A stretch of 47,972 bases of DNA from assembly GCA_028289365.1 (NCBI GenBank), contig JANQQM010000127.1, positions 1 through 47,972 on the forward strand. The letters are read 5' to 3'. The translations under genes and the position numbers were made by a program. Source of the stretch: Salaquimonas sp. GTDB lineage: Bacteria > Pseudomonadota > Alphaproteobacteria > Rhizobiales > Rhizobiaceae. Below the pieces are notes generated by a model that saw only the letters and a program-made list of their open reading frames with translations, was not told where the DNA came from and made no database searches. Below, in pieces: positions 17,028 through 26,777 of the stretch (position 1 is the first letter of the stretch; each line of letters opens with the position of its first letter).

Positions 17028-17942
17028 ATGTCAACTCCGCCGTTTCGAACAGAGTTCAGTCCTCAACACGGTAATTCAGTGCCGGTTGCACCAGATATTG
17101 TGCGGGTAACCGCTCCGAATTCCGGACCGTTCACCTTTCATGGCACCAATTCCTATATCGTTGGAGACAAATCGCTGGTCGTCATCGATCCGGGTCCGGA
17201 TGACAGCACACATCTGAAGACCCTGCTTGAGGCAATCAACGGACGTCCCGTCAGCCATATTGCGGTTACCCATACCCATATGGACCATTCTCCTCTTTCC
17301 CGGCAATTGGCAAAGATTACCGGTGCAGAGATTGTCGCTGAAGGCCCCCACAGAGCAGCGCGCGATCTACACATCGGAGAACAGAACCCGCTTGACGCGG
17401 CCGCTGACCGCGATTTTGAACCTGATATTTCGCTTGGCGATGGTGATCTGGTCCACGGTGATGGCTGGACTCTGGAGGCAATCCATACGCCGGGACATAC
17501 GGCAAATCATGTGGCCTTTGCATTGCGCGACCGTGATATTCTATTTCCCGGTGACCATGTGATGGGATGGTCGACTTCAATTGTTGCGCCGCCCGACGGA
17601 TCCATGTCGGATTACATGAACTCCCTCGATATCTTAGCCGGGCGGGATGAAGGTACCTATTTCCCCGGCCACGGTGGCAGGCTGGAAAAGGGTCGGGAAT
17701 TCACCCGGGCGCTCAGGACCCATCGCAAGATGCGCGAGTCTGCGATCCTTGCAAGAATTCGAGGTGGCGATCGCAGGATTCGGGAAATCGTGGCAGCGAT
17801 CTACAAGGACACCAATCCCAAACTGCATGGCGCCGCAGCATTGTCGGTCATGGCGCATCTGGAAGATCTTGTCGCCAGCGGCAAGGTCACGACCGATGGC
17901 CCGGTCTCGATTGACGGTGAATACTTCCCGGCAACTGACTGA
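17028..17942 (+). CDS. Metallo-beta-lactamase-fold hydrolase (glyoxalase II / LACTB2-like)
   Basis: A 304-residue MBL-fold enzyme. The zinc-site motif HTHMDH (82-87) is followed by further metal-ligand segments 'HTPGHTANH', 'LFPGDHVMG' and 'YFPGHGG'. The C-terminal 80 residues ('REFTRALRTHRKMRE...', then a helical region ending 'MAHLEDLVASGKV') form the winged-helix-like tail found in LACTB2-type members. The substrate is not readable; relatives act on thioesters, nucleic acids or phosphoesters. It is transcribed away from bioY and converges on the DUF1499 gene. Confidence 0.9.
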   Translation: MSTPPFRTEFSPQHGNSVPVAPDIVRVTAPNSGPFTFHGTNSYIVGDKSLVVIDPGPDDSTHLKTLLEAINGRPVSHIAVTHTHMDHSPLSRQLAKITGAEIVAEGPHRAARDLHIGEQNPLDAAADRDFEPDISLGDGDLVHGDGWTLEAIHTPGHTANHVAFALRDRDILFPGDHVMGWSTSIVAPPDGSMSDYMNSLDILAGRDEGTYFPGHGGRLEKGREFTRALRTHRKMRESAILARIRGGDRRIREIVAAIYKDTNPKLHGAAALSVMAHLEDLVASGKVTTDGPVSIDGEYFPATD

Positions 17943-17976
17943 ATATCAAATTCGGATTGCCGAAATAGCCGCAGAT

Positions 17977-18849
17977 CTATCCCTCACCTGAGATGCCAAG
18001 GAGCGCCTTGTCGAGATCTGCCAGAAAGGACTTGATCAGCTGCGCATTCGTGCCGAAATCGTGCGGACCCCATCTGGATGACGCCCGCATATCAACCAGG
18101 GTGGTTTCCTCCTCGGCGATGATGTGGATCAGGACATCCCGCTTAAATCCGTAGATCGGGCTAGAAGCAACCACCTCCACCTGCACGTCGAAGGGGGTCG
18201 CCCTTTCAAGCTGGGATTCTTCTTCAGCCGCTTCTGGCTCGTCAGAATTTTCTTCTGTGCCGTTCTGCTCGGTTTCATCAACCAGGCCCCTGGTTACAGA
18301 AACAGGCCATTTGCGGGTACTGATAAGCTGGTTGACTGCCTGATGGACCCGGTTTGCACCTGCATTATATCTGCGCGAACCAATCTCGGGAAAATTTACC
18401 AACAGTAATTCGGAGTATTCAGGATCATATTCCGCAAATTGATTAATGCCTTCCTCCCGAAGCGCATAACGCATCCGCTCAGCCTCAACGAATTGTGGTG
18501 GGGAAAACGGATTTGTAGCCACATCGCTCAGCAATGGCTTGGTAAGTGCCAGATATCCAAACCAAACGAATGGCGCTAGAAGCAGTATTACAAGAATGAT
18601 GCCCCTGATGGTTGCCTTGCCGCCCTTTTGGCCGGCGTTCCACAGATCCAGAAATGCCCGAAATCCCAGTGCAAGACTGATGAATATCAGGATAAGGCCA
18701 AATCCAATCAACCAGAATGCCTGCGGCGAAGTTATCTGACCGGTGCGGTGCAGAATAATGGATATCAGAAAATACGGAATGCAGACGAGTGCGATCCTTT
18801 CACACCATTTGGCAGAAAATGACCATTTGCGTTGGTAGACTCCAACCAT
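17977..18849 (-). CDS. DUF1499 family membrane protein
   Basis: A 290-residue protein with three N-terminal membrane helices (roughly residues 15-110) and a C-terminal DUF1499 domain ('TTLVDMRASSRWGPHDFGTNAQLIKSFLADLD'; quoted in parts: VDMRASSRWGPHDFG). An acidic low-complexity stretch (about residues 200-225, rich in Glu) interrupts the domain. Function is unknown. The frame is open to 18993, but the ATG at 18849 gives the usual N-terminus of the family and has GGAGG 11-12 bases upstream. The upstream extension starts with TTG and has no good site. Confidence 0.82.
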   Translation of the reverse strand: MVGVYQRKWSFSAKWCERIALVCIPYFLISIILHRTGQITSPQAFWLIGFGLILIFISLALGFRAFLDLWNAGQKGGKATIRGIILVILLLAPFVWFGYLALTKPLLSDVATNPFSPPQFVEAERMRYALREEGINQFAEYDPEYSELLLVNFPEIGSRRYNAGANRVHQAVNQLISTRKWPVSVTRGLVDETEQNGTEENSDEPEAAEEESQLERATPFDVQVEVVASSPIYGFKRDVLIHIIAEEETTLVDMRASSRWGPHDFGTNAQLIKSFLADLDKALLGISGEG

Positions 18850-19054
18850 GGGCGTACGCAAACCTCCAAACAACCGGTTTATGTCACCGAATACCCGAAA
18901 TTTTTCAACCCAACTACCTATGCAAGCGGGCTCGTTCAAGCAGATTACGGCAACTATGGCGAAAATTTCTTTTTTTTGCCCAATTAACGCCAAGCCTTAC
19001 AGGTTTGATCAGATAACAGCTGGCGGAGGCAATAAAAGTTACGGGTAGGCTTCA

Positions 19055-19486
19055 ATGATGGGATACAACGATAAAACGCAATCCTGGAAAAAGAATGGAT
19101 CAGGTACAAATCTGGTGCTGGTTTCTGATTCCGGTCAACTTGCAGAAATACCACCGGTTGTGGAAGGTACGATCGAGGAATATGTGAATGAAGAGCACTT
19201 CATGGAGGCTGGCCTAACGGCTGCCGAACAGGCGGGTTGCAGATTACTGTTCGAAATTCCAGCAGTGCTGATGGAAAACACGGGTGACCGAGCCGCAGCG
19301 GTACATTGCAGCCGGGATGGAGGAGATGCACTTTTTTTCGTAGTGCTGGATTCGACTAGCGGCGCGGTTTGCCTGGTGGCTGAGGAGGAAGTCCCCGAAA
19401 CCGTTGCCGACTTCACTCGCTCATATGCAGGGGTACTGGCAATGATGGCCAGTGATCAGAGTTTGAGCAGCGCACGTCTGCAATAA
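19055..19486 (+). CDS. Hypothetical protein, no recognised family
   Basis: A 143-residue predicted soluble acidic protein with a normal-looking composition. It has no signal peptide or membrane helix. The second half has alternating hydrophobic strands ('ALFFVVLDSTSGAVCLVAEEE'; in parts ALFFVVLDSTSG and AVCLVAEEE), which suggests a small alpha/beta domain. The start has two adjacent ATGs (19055 and 19058) with a poor GTAGG site. It stands alone between the divergent DUF1499 gene and the convergent ppdK. I do not recognise it, and the coding call rests on a clean, uncontested open frame that is not a shadow of another gene. Confidence 0.6.
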   Translation: MMGYNDKTQSWKKNGSGTNLVLVSDSGQLAEIPPVVEGTIEEYVNEEHFMEAGLTAAEQAGCRLLFEIPAVLMENTGDRAAAVHCSRDGGDALFFVVLDSTSGAVCLVAEEEVPETVADFTRSYAGVLAMMASDQSLSSARLQ

Positions 19487-19584
19487 ACTCTTTTAAAAGT
19501 GCGCAGGTCCGACCACGAATTGCATCTTCTGATTATCAAGAAATGTTAACACGTGGGAGTTGGTGAGTAAGCGTGGCAACTGCC

Positions 19585-22257
19585 TCAAGACGCATTCGAG
19601 TGCCTTATTGACGCTTGCGCGGCAGCCAGGCGCGCGATAGGCACGCGAAATGGCGAACACGACACATAGTCAAGTCCAACAGTTTCAAAAAACGTGATCG
19701 AAGCAGGGTCACCACCATGCTCTCCGCATATTCCCAGTTTGATGGCGGGTCGAACCTCACGACCTGCCCTGGTGGCTATGCGAACCAGCTCTCCAACGCC
19801 GTCCACGTCAATTGAGACAAAGGGATCCTTTTCGATGATGCCCCGTGCCTGATAGGTGGGAAGAAATCCGGTCGCATCATCCCTGGAGATGCCAAAGGCG
19901 GTCTGGGTGAGGTCGTTTGTTCCAAACGAAAAGAACTGCGCCGATTTTGCGATCCGGCCCGCCTGAATTGCAGCACGGGGCAATTCAATCATCGTGCCCA
20001 CGAGATAGTCGATTTCCTGACCGGTTTCTTCCATCACTGTCTTTGCGATCGCATCAATGTGGGTCTTGATGAATTCCAACTCCTTCTCGAGGCCGACAAG
20101 GGGAACCATGATCTCGAGCTCAACCTTTGATCCGGTAGAGTTGCCTGCCTCAATTGCTGCTTCAATAATTGCGCGAACCTGCATTTCAGCAATTTCGGGG
20201 TAGGAAACGGCCAGACGGCATCCCCGGTGGCCGAGCATCGGATTGAATTCCTTCAATGCGTCGGCACGGCGGCGTAGCTCTATGGGTTCCATCTTCATTA
20301 ATGCCGCAACCTGCTCAATTTCCTCATCGTGATGCGGAAGAAACTCATGAAGTGGCGGATCAAGTAGCCTGATCGTAATGGGAAGGCCTGCCATGATCTC
20401 AAACAGTTCAACAAAATCGGAACGCTGCATCGGCAGCAGTTTTGCAAGTGCCTTACGACGGTCGCTCTCCGTGTCGCAAAGAATCATCTCGCGCATGGCG
20501 ACGATACGCGATTCATCGAAGAACATATGCTCCGTGCGGCATAGTCCGATCCCCTCCGCACCGAAATTCTGGGCTGAACGCGCGTCTATTAGCGTTTCCG
20601 CATTTGCCCTGACCTCCATACGGCGAAATTCGTCGGCCCATTGCATGATGGTGCCAAAATATCCGGACAATTCCGGCTGCACCATCGGTACGCTTCCGGC
20701 TAGCACCTGACCGGTAGAGCCATCAATGGTGATGACTTCACCCTTTTTCAACGTGCGCCCGGGAACCCGCAATTCGCCCGCATCATAATCGATCCGCATG
20801 CCGCCCGCACCCGAAACACAAGGCTTGCCCATGCCGCGCGCAACGACAGCAGCATGGCTGGTCATGCCGCCGCGCAGGGTCAAGATACCTTGTGCAGCGT
20901 GCATACCGTGGATGTCTTCCGGGCTGGTTTCGATGCGTACCAGCACCACCTGGTGGCCTTGCTTTGCGAGTTCCTCGGCTTCATCGGATTTGAAAACGAT
21001 CTCGCCGGTTGCAGCGCCGGGCGAGGCCGGTAGCCCGGCGGCAATGACGTCGCGGTGGGCCTTTGGCGAGATGGTCGGATGAAGAAGCTGATCAAGGGAA
21101 GCCGGATCGATCCGCATTACTGCTTCTTCACGGGAGATCAGACCCTCTTCTGCCATTTCGACAGCAACTCTCAATGCGGCCTTAGCGGTACGTTTGCCGG
21201 CACGAGTCTGCAACATCCAAAGCTTGCCACGCTCAATGGTGAATTCGAGGTCCTGAATATCGCGGTAGTGGCCTTCAAGCTTGGTGGCAATATCCAGAAA
21301 CTGGTCGAATGCTTCGGGCATGAGTTTTTCCAGCGAGGGGTGTTCGGAACCTGCGCTTATTCTCGCAGCCTCGGTAAGGTCCTGGGGCGTACGAATTCCT
21401 GCAACAACATCCTCACCCTGCGCATTTACCAAGAATTCCCCGTAGAGCAGTCTTTCTCCCGTAGAAGGGTTGCGCGTAAATGCGACCCCTGTTGCGGAAT
21501 CGGAACCCATATTTCCGAAAACCATCGCCTGGATCGTGACAGCCGTTCCCCACTCGGAAGGAATGTCGTGCAGTTTGCGATAGGTAATCGCACGCTGATT
21601 CATCCAGGACGAAAAGACGGCAGCGACCGCTCCCCAGACCTGCTCACGTGGGTCTTGCGGGAATGCCACATCCATTTCCCGCAGGATCAGATCCTTGTAA
21701 CCGGAAATCACGCCAAGCCAGTCATCGGCCTTCAAATCGGTATCGTTGTGATAACCGCCCTCGGCCTTGGCATTGTCGAGAATTTCCTCGAACAATTCGT
21801 GGTCGACGCCCATGACAACATCACCGTACATCTGGATAAAGCGGCGATAGCTGTCATAGGCAAAGCGCTCGTCACCAGCTTCGCGCGCCAATGCCTCGAC
21901 GGTTTCATCATTCAGACCAAGATTGAGAACGGTATCCATCATGCCCGGCATGGAAGCCCGGGCGCCTGAACGCACCGAGACCAGTAGCGGGTTGGCTGAA
22001 GCACCGAATTTACGCCCCGTTACCGCTTCAATGTGGTCGAAGGCCTGGCTCAGTTGATTGTCCAACCCGTCCGGGAACGCCTTTTCGTTGCCGTAATACC
22101 AGTTGCAGGCATCCGTGGTTATGGTGAAGCCTGGCGGAACTGGCAGTCCCAACGAGCACATCTCCGCCAGGTTGGCGCCCTTCCCGCCAAGCTGGTTACG
22201 CATTGAAGCATCGCCTTCGGCCTTGCCGTCCCCAAATGTATAGATCCACTTATCCAT
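19585..22257 (-). CDS. ppdK: Pyruvate, phosphate dikinase
   Basis: An 890-residue PPDK, interconverting pyruvate + ATP + Pi and phosphoenolpyruvate + AMP + PPi. The N-terminal nucleotide domain opens 'YTFGDGKAEGDASMRNQLGGKGANLAEM'-like (start MDKWIYTFGDG), with 'NPSTGERLLYGEFL'. The central phosphohistidine domain has 'RGGMTSHAAVVARGMGKPCV' and the C-terminal barrel carries 'FSFGTNDLTQTAFGISRDD' and the active-site Cys segment 'LGICGEHGGDP'. Length is normal for bacterial PPDK. The ATG at 22257 has an AGGAC site 8 bases upstream. It lies 139 bases downstream of smc on the same strand. Confidence 0.97.
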   Translation of the reverse strand: MDKWIYTFGDGKAEGDASMRNQLGGKGANLAEMCSLGLPVPPGFTITTDACNWYYGNEKAFPDGLDNQLSQAFDHIEAVTGRKFGASANPLLVSVRSGARASMPGMMDTVLNLGLNDETVEALAREAGDERFAYDSYRRFIQMYGDVVMGVDHELFEEILDNAKAEGGYHNDTDLKADDWLGVISGYKDLILREMDVAFPQDPREQVWGAVAAVFSSWMNQRAITYRKLHDIPSEWGTAVTIQAMVFGNMGSDSATGVAFTRNPSTGERLLYGEFLVNAQGEDVVAGIRTPQDLTEAARISAGSEHPSLEKLMPEAFDQFLDIATKLEGHYRDIQDLEFTIERGKLWMLQTRAGKRTAKAALRVAVEMAEEGLISREEAVMRIDPASLDQLLHPTISPKAHRDVIAAGLPASPGAATGEIVFKSDEAEELAKQGHQVVLVRIETSPEDIHGMHAAQGILTLRGGMTSHAAVVARGMGKPCVSGAGGMRIDYDAGELRVPGRTLKKGEVITIDGSTGQVLAGSVPMVQPELSGYFGTIMQWADEFRRMEVRANAETLIDARSAQNFGAEGIGLCRTEHMFFDESRIVAMREMILCDTESDRRKALAKLLPMQRSDFVELFEIMAGLPITIRLLDPPLHEFLPHHDEEIEQVAALMKMEPIELRRRADALKEFNPMLGHRGCRLAVSYPEIAEMQVRAIIEAAIEAGNSTGSKVELEIMVPLVGLEKELEFIKTHIDAIAKTVMEETGQEIDYLVGTMIELPRAAIQAGRIAKSAQFFSFGTNDLTQTAFGISRDDATGFLPTYQARGIIEKDPFVSIDVDGVGELVRIATRAGREVRPAIKLGICGEHGGDPASITFFETVGLDYVSCSPFRVPIARLAAAQASIRHSNAS

Positions 22258-22396
22258 GGTCTGCGGTCCTGATCTGCTATTGCGGGCGCCCTAAACGCTA
22301 TTGTGCAGTGCAATAGGACAATTTTCGAAGATTTTCCACGCATGATTGGCTGAAACTGTACAAATTCGACCAGAAATCACATGAAAATTCGAAAAC

Positions 22397-25300
22397 TCAA
22401 CCTGCTTCGCGGATACGCTCAGCTTCCTCGAGGTTTACCGACACCATCTGGCTAACGCCGCGTTCTGCCATTGTCACCCCGAACAGGCGTTTCATACGGG
22501 CCATGGTGATCGGATTATGCGTAATGATAACGAAGCGGGTATCAGTAGTGGAGGCCATTTCGTCCATGAGATTGCAGAACCGCTCGACATTGTGGTCATC
22601 GAGCGGTGCATCAACCTCATCGAGAACACAAATCGGTGCTGGATTGGTAAGGAAGACCGCAAAAATCAGCGCAAGGGCCGTCAATGCCTGTTCACCGCCC
22701 GATAGCAAGGTCATGGTTTGCGGACGCTTGCCCGGAGGCCGCGCAAGAATTTCCAAGCCTGCTTCCAGCGGATCATCGGATTCAATCAGCTGCAATTCGG
22801 CGGTACCGCCGCCAAACAGGTGGGTAAATAGACGTTGAAAATGGCCGTTGACGACATCAAAAGCTTCCAATAGCCGTTCCCGGCCTTCGCGATTGAGGCT
22901 GGCAATGCCTTGCCGCAGACGCTTGATCGCCTCAACCAGGTCATCCCGCTCGGAGATCAATGCATCGCGACGCTCGCTGATTTCGGCCTGCTCAGCTTCC
23001 GCACGCAAATTGACAGCTCCCAGCCGTTCGCGCTCCGATTTCTGTTTTTCAAGACTTCTTTCAACCGCCTGTGCCTCAGGAAACTCCGCTTCGGGATCCA
23101 TTTCCGCCAATCCCAGCGCATCATGAGGTGCGCAATCCAGTTCGTCGCGAATGCGTTTTTCGGTCTCATCGCGACGCTCGACAGCAGCCGTCACCCGTTC
23201 TTCGGCGCGGGCTCTCGCCTCTCTGGCCTCTGACAATTGCGCCAATGCATCCCGTGCCTTCTTGTCAGCCTCGGCCAGTTCGTTTTCGGATTTGGCAAGC
23301 GTGTCGGCGGCCTCACGACGCGCCGCTTCGGCGGTTTCGACCTGGTTCAGCAATTCCCGCCGGCGAACATCCATCTCTGCGGGTGCATCCTCAATCTGCT
23401 GAAGTTCTGCGGCATTTTCTGTCTTGCGCGCATTTAGTGCCGCTATCTGGCTGGCGGCGTTTTCTGCGCGTTTACGCCAGGTCTCCATTTCTGTGGTTAT
23501 TGAAGACAAGCGCGCGGTACGCGCCTGGTTCTCGCGGTTGAAACCCTCGACCTCGGCACGAATGACAGCAAGTTCGGATCGTTCTTGTGCCAAGGCGTTG
23601 CGCTTGTCTGCCAGTTCGCCTTCCAGCGCGGAAATGTCCGGCATGGCGGCAAGCGCTGATTCCGCTTCGCCTTTGGCGGTCCTGCTTTCTTCCAGATCTT
23701 CCGATATCCGCTCCCGCGCCTCCTGAAGCGAGGTCTGCCGGCTGGTAAACTGGCTAACCGAACGCTCGGCAACAGACAGTTCCTCGCGCGCAGCTGTGAG
23801 TTCCTGATTGACCGTGCGCCAGGTTTCGCGCGCTTGCCGCTCAGTTTCAATCGCTGCAGCAGTTGCGCCCTTGCCTTTTTCGAGCGCCTCTGTAGTCACC
23901 GTCACATTTTGCGATGCGACCAGCGCTTCCCGGTCCAGTTCGGCAAGCCTATTCTTTTGCGCCAATCGCTGCGCGGCAGCGGTCGGTGCCTCTGCGCCGG
24001 AGACAAATCCATCCCAACGCCAGAGATCGCCTTCGATCGATACCAGGCATTGGCCCGGCATCAGTTGAGATTGCAGTTTGTTCCCGTTTTCCTTGTCCAC
24101 GATGCCAATCTGGGCCAGGCAGCGCGCAAGTTCGGGGGGCGCATCAACATGTATAGCGAGCGATTTGACCCCGGACGGCAGCGCTGGATCATTGGAAGTC
24201 GGTTCCACCAAACCCCAGAAAGCCGGTGCCGAACTGTTGTCCGGAATGTCCAGATCCTCTCCCAGTGAGGCTCCGAGCGCCAGTTCATAACCGGACTCGA
24301 CCTTGATCTTTTCGACAATTGCCGGGAACAGATCCTGGCCACCGGAATTCAATACGTTGTTGAGTGTTCGAGCTTCGGTTTCAATTCGATCGAGTTCAGC
24401 CTTTGCTTCATCTAGCGGTGTACGCAGTTCCTGTTCGGCGAGTCTGGCATTTTCGGTTGCCTTTTCGGCTTCCAGCGCATCTGCCTCGCAATCGCCAGCG
24501 CGTCTCTCAAGCAATTCGACACGTTCGGCAATTCGCGCAGAATCATCAACCTGCGCGATCTTGGTTCTCAACTCTTCGAGTTCAGCATCGGTCGCTGAAA
24601 GCTGTGTCTCCAGCCGCTCTACACGAAGCTTGGCATCGGACATCTTCCGTTCAAGCTCAGATTTTCTGGCTTGTTCGCGCGCAATCGCAGAAGTCGCTTC
24701 GGCAAAATGGGATTCGCTGGAATTGAGTTTTGCGGAAGCGATTTCAAAACGCTCCTGCAACTCCGATTCCCGGTTGCCGACATTTGTTCCTTGCTGCTCA
24801 AGCTCTGTCTGTTCATCGGCAAGGCGCTGGATGATTTCCTTGTTTTCACCGACGATGTTTTCCTCGCGGGCGATATCGGTTTCGATATCAGCGACACGCT
24901 TGGCCAGTTCCTGTTTGCGTGCCTCGATACGCCGCACTTCTTCCTCGATTTGATTGCTGGCAATTGTCAGGCGCTGGAGCGCAGCGGCTGCCTTGGCCTC
25001 ATTATCGCGAAGTTCGGGCAATCTTGATGCAATAATCGCCTGTTCCTTTGCACTTTCGGCCTGCACCTCCGCCTTGTCGCCGACGGAAAGGGAAGCTTCG
25101 GAATATTGCGATTGGGCGTTTGCCTCGGCGGATTTGGCCTCCGACCAGCGCAAATGCAGCAACAGCGCCTCGGTCTTGCGGATTTCGGCCGACAAGATCC
25201 GGTAGCGATTGGCCTGGCGCGCCTGCCGTTTGAGGCTTTCAAGCTGAGAATCCAACTGACCCAGGACATCCTCGAGACGTTCCAGGTTCTGGTCTGCAGC

Positions 25301-25855
25301 ACGCAGGCGTAATTCCGCTTCGTGACGTCTGGAATGCAATCCGGAGATACCGGCGGCCTCTTCAAGCAAGGCACGACGCGCTTGCGGTTTTGCGGATATG
25401 AGTTCACCAATGCGGCCCTGGCCGACCATGGAAGGTGAACGTGCACCGGTTGAAGCATCGGCAAACAGCAAATGGACATCTTTGGCGCGGACATCGCGGC
25501 CATTGATACGATATTGCGAGCCGGCCTCACGCTCGATGCGCCGGCTTATCTGCAACTCGTCGGTATCATTGAATGCAGCAGGTGCGGTCCGATCGGTATT
25601 GTCGAGGAATAAGGTAACTTCAGCCGTGTTGCGGGAAGGTCTTCCGCCAGATCCGGAGAATATCACGTCATCCATGCCGGAGGCGCGCATGTTCTTATAG
25701 GAGCTTTCGCCCATCACCCAGCGAAGCGCCTCGACCAGGTTGGACTTGCCGCAGCCGTTGGGGCCGACAATTCCGGTCAGCCCGTCTTCAATAAAGAATT
25801 CGGTTGGTTCGACGAAAGACTTGAAGCCCAAACAGCGAAGTTTGACAAATTTCAT
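22397..25855 (-). CDS. smc: Chromosome segregation protein SMC
   Basis: An 1152-residue SMC ATPase that condenses and segregates chromosomes with ScpA/ScpB. The N-terminal head has Walker A 'GPNGCGKSNLVEALRWVMGE'. Two long coiled-coil arms (about 170-500 and 660-980, rich in Glu/Ala/Arg) surround a hinge (about 515-640, 'SGGQDLFPAIVEKIKV...'). The C-terminal head has the signature 'LLSGGEQALTALAL' and Walker B 'PICVLDEVDAPLDD'. The start is placed at ATG 25855 (MKFVKLRCLGFKSF), the conserved N-terminus; the open frame to 25921 is not used. It follows dsbA after about 93 bases containing a hairpin. Confidence 0.97.
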   Translation of the reverse strand: MKFVKLRCLGFKSFVEPTEFFIEDGLTGIVGPNGCGKSNLVEALRWVMGESSYKNMRASGMDDVIFSGSGGRPSRNTAEVTLFLDNTDRTAPAAFNDTDELQISRRIEREAGSQYRINGRDVRAKDVHLLFADASTGARSPSMVGQGRIGELISAKPQARRALLEEAAGISGLHSRRHEAELRLRAADQNLERLEDVLGQLDSQLESLKRQARQANRYRILSAEIRKTEALLLHLRWSEAKSAEANAQSQYSEASLSVGDKAEVQAESAKEQAIIASRLPELRDNEAKAAAALQRLTIASNQIEEEVRRIEARKQELAKRVADIETDIAREENIVGENKEIIQRLADEQTELEQQGTNVGNRESELQERFEIASAKLNSSESHFAEATSAIAREQARKSELERKMSDAKLRVERLETQLSATDAELEELRTKIAQVDDSARIAERVELLERRAGDCEADALEAEKATENARLAEQELRTPLDEAKAELDRIETEARTLNNVLNSGGQDLFPAIVEKIKVESGYELALGASLGEDLDIPDNSSAPAFWGLVEPTSNDPALPSGVKSLAIHVDAPPELARCLAQIGIVDKENGNKLQSQLMPGQCLVSIEGDLWRWDGFVSGAEAPTAAAQRLAQKNRLAELDREALVASQNVTVTTEALEKGKGATAAAIETERQARETWRTVNQELTAAREELSVAERSVSQFTSRQTSLQEARERISEDLEESRTAKGEAESALAAMPDISALEGELADKRNALAQERSELAVIRAEVEGFNRENQARTARLSSITTEMETWRKRAENAASQIAALNARKTENAAELQQIEDAPAEMDVRRRELLNQVETAEAARREAADTLAKSENELAEADKKARDALAQLSEAREARARAEERVTAAVERRDETEKRIRDELDCAPHDALGLAEMDPEAEFPEAQAVERSLEKQKSERERLGAVNLRAEAEQAEISERRDALISERDDLVEAIKRLRQGIASLNREGRERLLEAFDVVNGHFQRLFTHLFGGGTAELQLIESDDPLEAGLEILARPPGKRPQTMTLLSGGEQALTALALIFAVFLTNPAPICVLDEVDAPLDDHNVERFCNLMDEMASTTDTRFVIITHNPITMARMKRLFGVTMAERGVSQMVSVNLEEAERIREAG

Positions 25856-25892
25856 CGTGCCGCAGCCCCGTCCTTGCCTGTCAAATCCAGGA

Positions 25893-25914
25893 GCGGGCGA
25901 AGAAAAGCGCCCGC
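25893..25914 (-). other. Stem-loop in the dsbA-smc spacer
   Basis: GCGGGCG (25893-25899) and CGCCCGC (25908-25914) form a 7-bp GC stem with an 8-base loop, about 40 bases before the smc start. There is no T run after it on the minus strand, so it is not a standard terminator. It could be a processing or stability element in the smc leader. Confidence 0.4.
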
Positions 25915-25948
25915 AGCCCATAAGGTCTGCGGATTCTTATAACAGTAG

Positions 25949-26611
25949 TCAGAGGTATTTATCGATAATTTTCGACATTTCCTCGACAGAAAGTGCGCCA
26001 GATACTTTTTCGCCATTGATAAAGAATGTCGGTGTCGATGAAACACCGTAGTCCCTCTCAGCCTTTTGCCTTACTTGCTGCACTTTGTCGAGCAGCGGCT
26101 GATTCTTCAAGCAGGCCTCAAACGACTCTTGTGTAAAACCGGCCAATTTGGAGATTTGCAACAGGGGGCCGCGGGCATCCTTGGCCCGTGACCAGTTTGC
26201 TTGCTGCTTAAAGAGGACATCAATCAACGGATAATAGCTGTCGGCAGGCGCACAGCGAGCCAACATAAACGCGGCTGCCGCGCGCGGATCAAAGGGGAAT
26301 TCCCGCAAAATCATCTTCACCTTGCCGGTATCGATGTATTTTTCCTTCAAACCCGGCAGGGTGTCGTTATGGAAGGTGGCGCAATGGGGACATGTCATAG
26401 AAGCATATTCCACAATCGTAACCGGTGCGTCCGCATCGCCCATCACCATATCGGGCAGCGCTTGTTCCTCCATCAAATCATCGACCGATTGGGCCATGGC
26501 GCTATCAACGATGGTCACCGGTTTTCCTGACATCAGCCAGGCTCCGGCTGCAGTCATTGTCAGGGCGCCAGCGCCAATGAACTCAAGCAATTGACGGCGT
26601 GCGATTGTCAT
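25949..26611 (-). CDS. DsbA-family thioredoxin-fold oxidoreductase
   Basis: A 220-residue periplasmic thiol oxidoreductase with a thioredoxin fold and inserted helical domain. The active site is C-P-H-C (74-77, 'ASMTCPHCATFH') and the cis-proline loop is 'SSTPTFFING'. The N-terminus has a twin-arginine-like leader (MTIARRQLLEFIGAGALTMT). The start at 26611 has an AAGGG site 9 bases upstream; the frame runs open to 26878 but that would overlap dciA and bury the signal. Relatives named DsbA/BdbD-like make disulfides in exported proteins. The gene lies between dciA and smc, a conserved order in Rhizobiales. Confidence 0.92.
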   Translation of the reverse strand: MTIARRQLLEFIGAGALTMTAAGAWLMSGKPVTIVDSAMAQSVDDLMEEQALPDMVMGDADAPVTIVEYASMTCPHCATFHNDTLPGLKEKYIDTGKVKMILREFPFDPRAAAAFMLARCAPADSYYPLIDVLFKQQANWSRAKDARGPLLQISKLAGFTQESFEACLKNQPLLDKVQQVRQKAERDYGVSSTPTFFINGEKVSGALSVEEMSKIIDKYL

Positions 26612-26677
26612 GGTGGGGAACCCTTTCATTGCGATTGTTTTGTTGATCACGTGCCACAAATAAGAAGTCAATACATC

Positions 26678-26699
26678 AAAAACATGCGGCATTGCCGCA
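26678..26699 (-). terminator. Probable terminator downstream of dciA
   Basis: TGCGGCA and TGCCGCA form a short stem (26685-26699) that on the minus strand is followed by TGTTTTT. It lies 80 bases after dciA and ahead of dsbA. The stem is short, so efficiency is uncertain. Confidence 0.5.
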
Positions 26700-26777
26700 C
26701 ATCTGGATAAAATGCATGTTACCAGGCCGTTGTGAACCATAGCTGAATGGCCGATTCCATAGGCCGTTGCGATGAAA

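Noticed and set aside
21055-21969. 304-residue open frame on the plus strand
   Set aside because: It lies wholly antisense to ppdK, which has full family motifs; no ribosome site or recognisable domain.
22258-22396. CTATTG/CAATAG inverted repeat before ppdK
   Set aside because: Only 6 A/T-rich pairs; likely chance.
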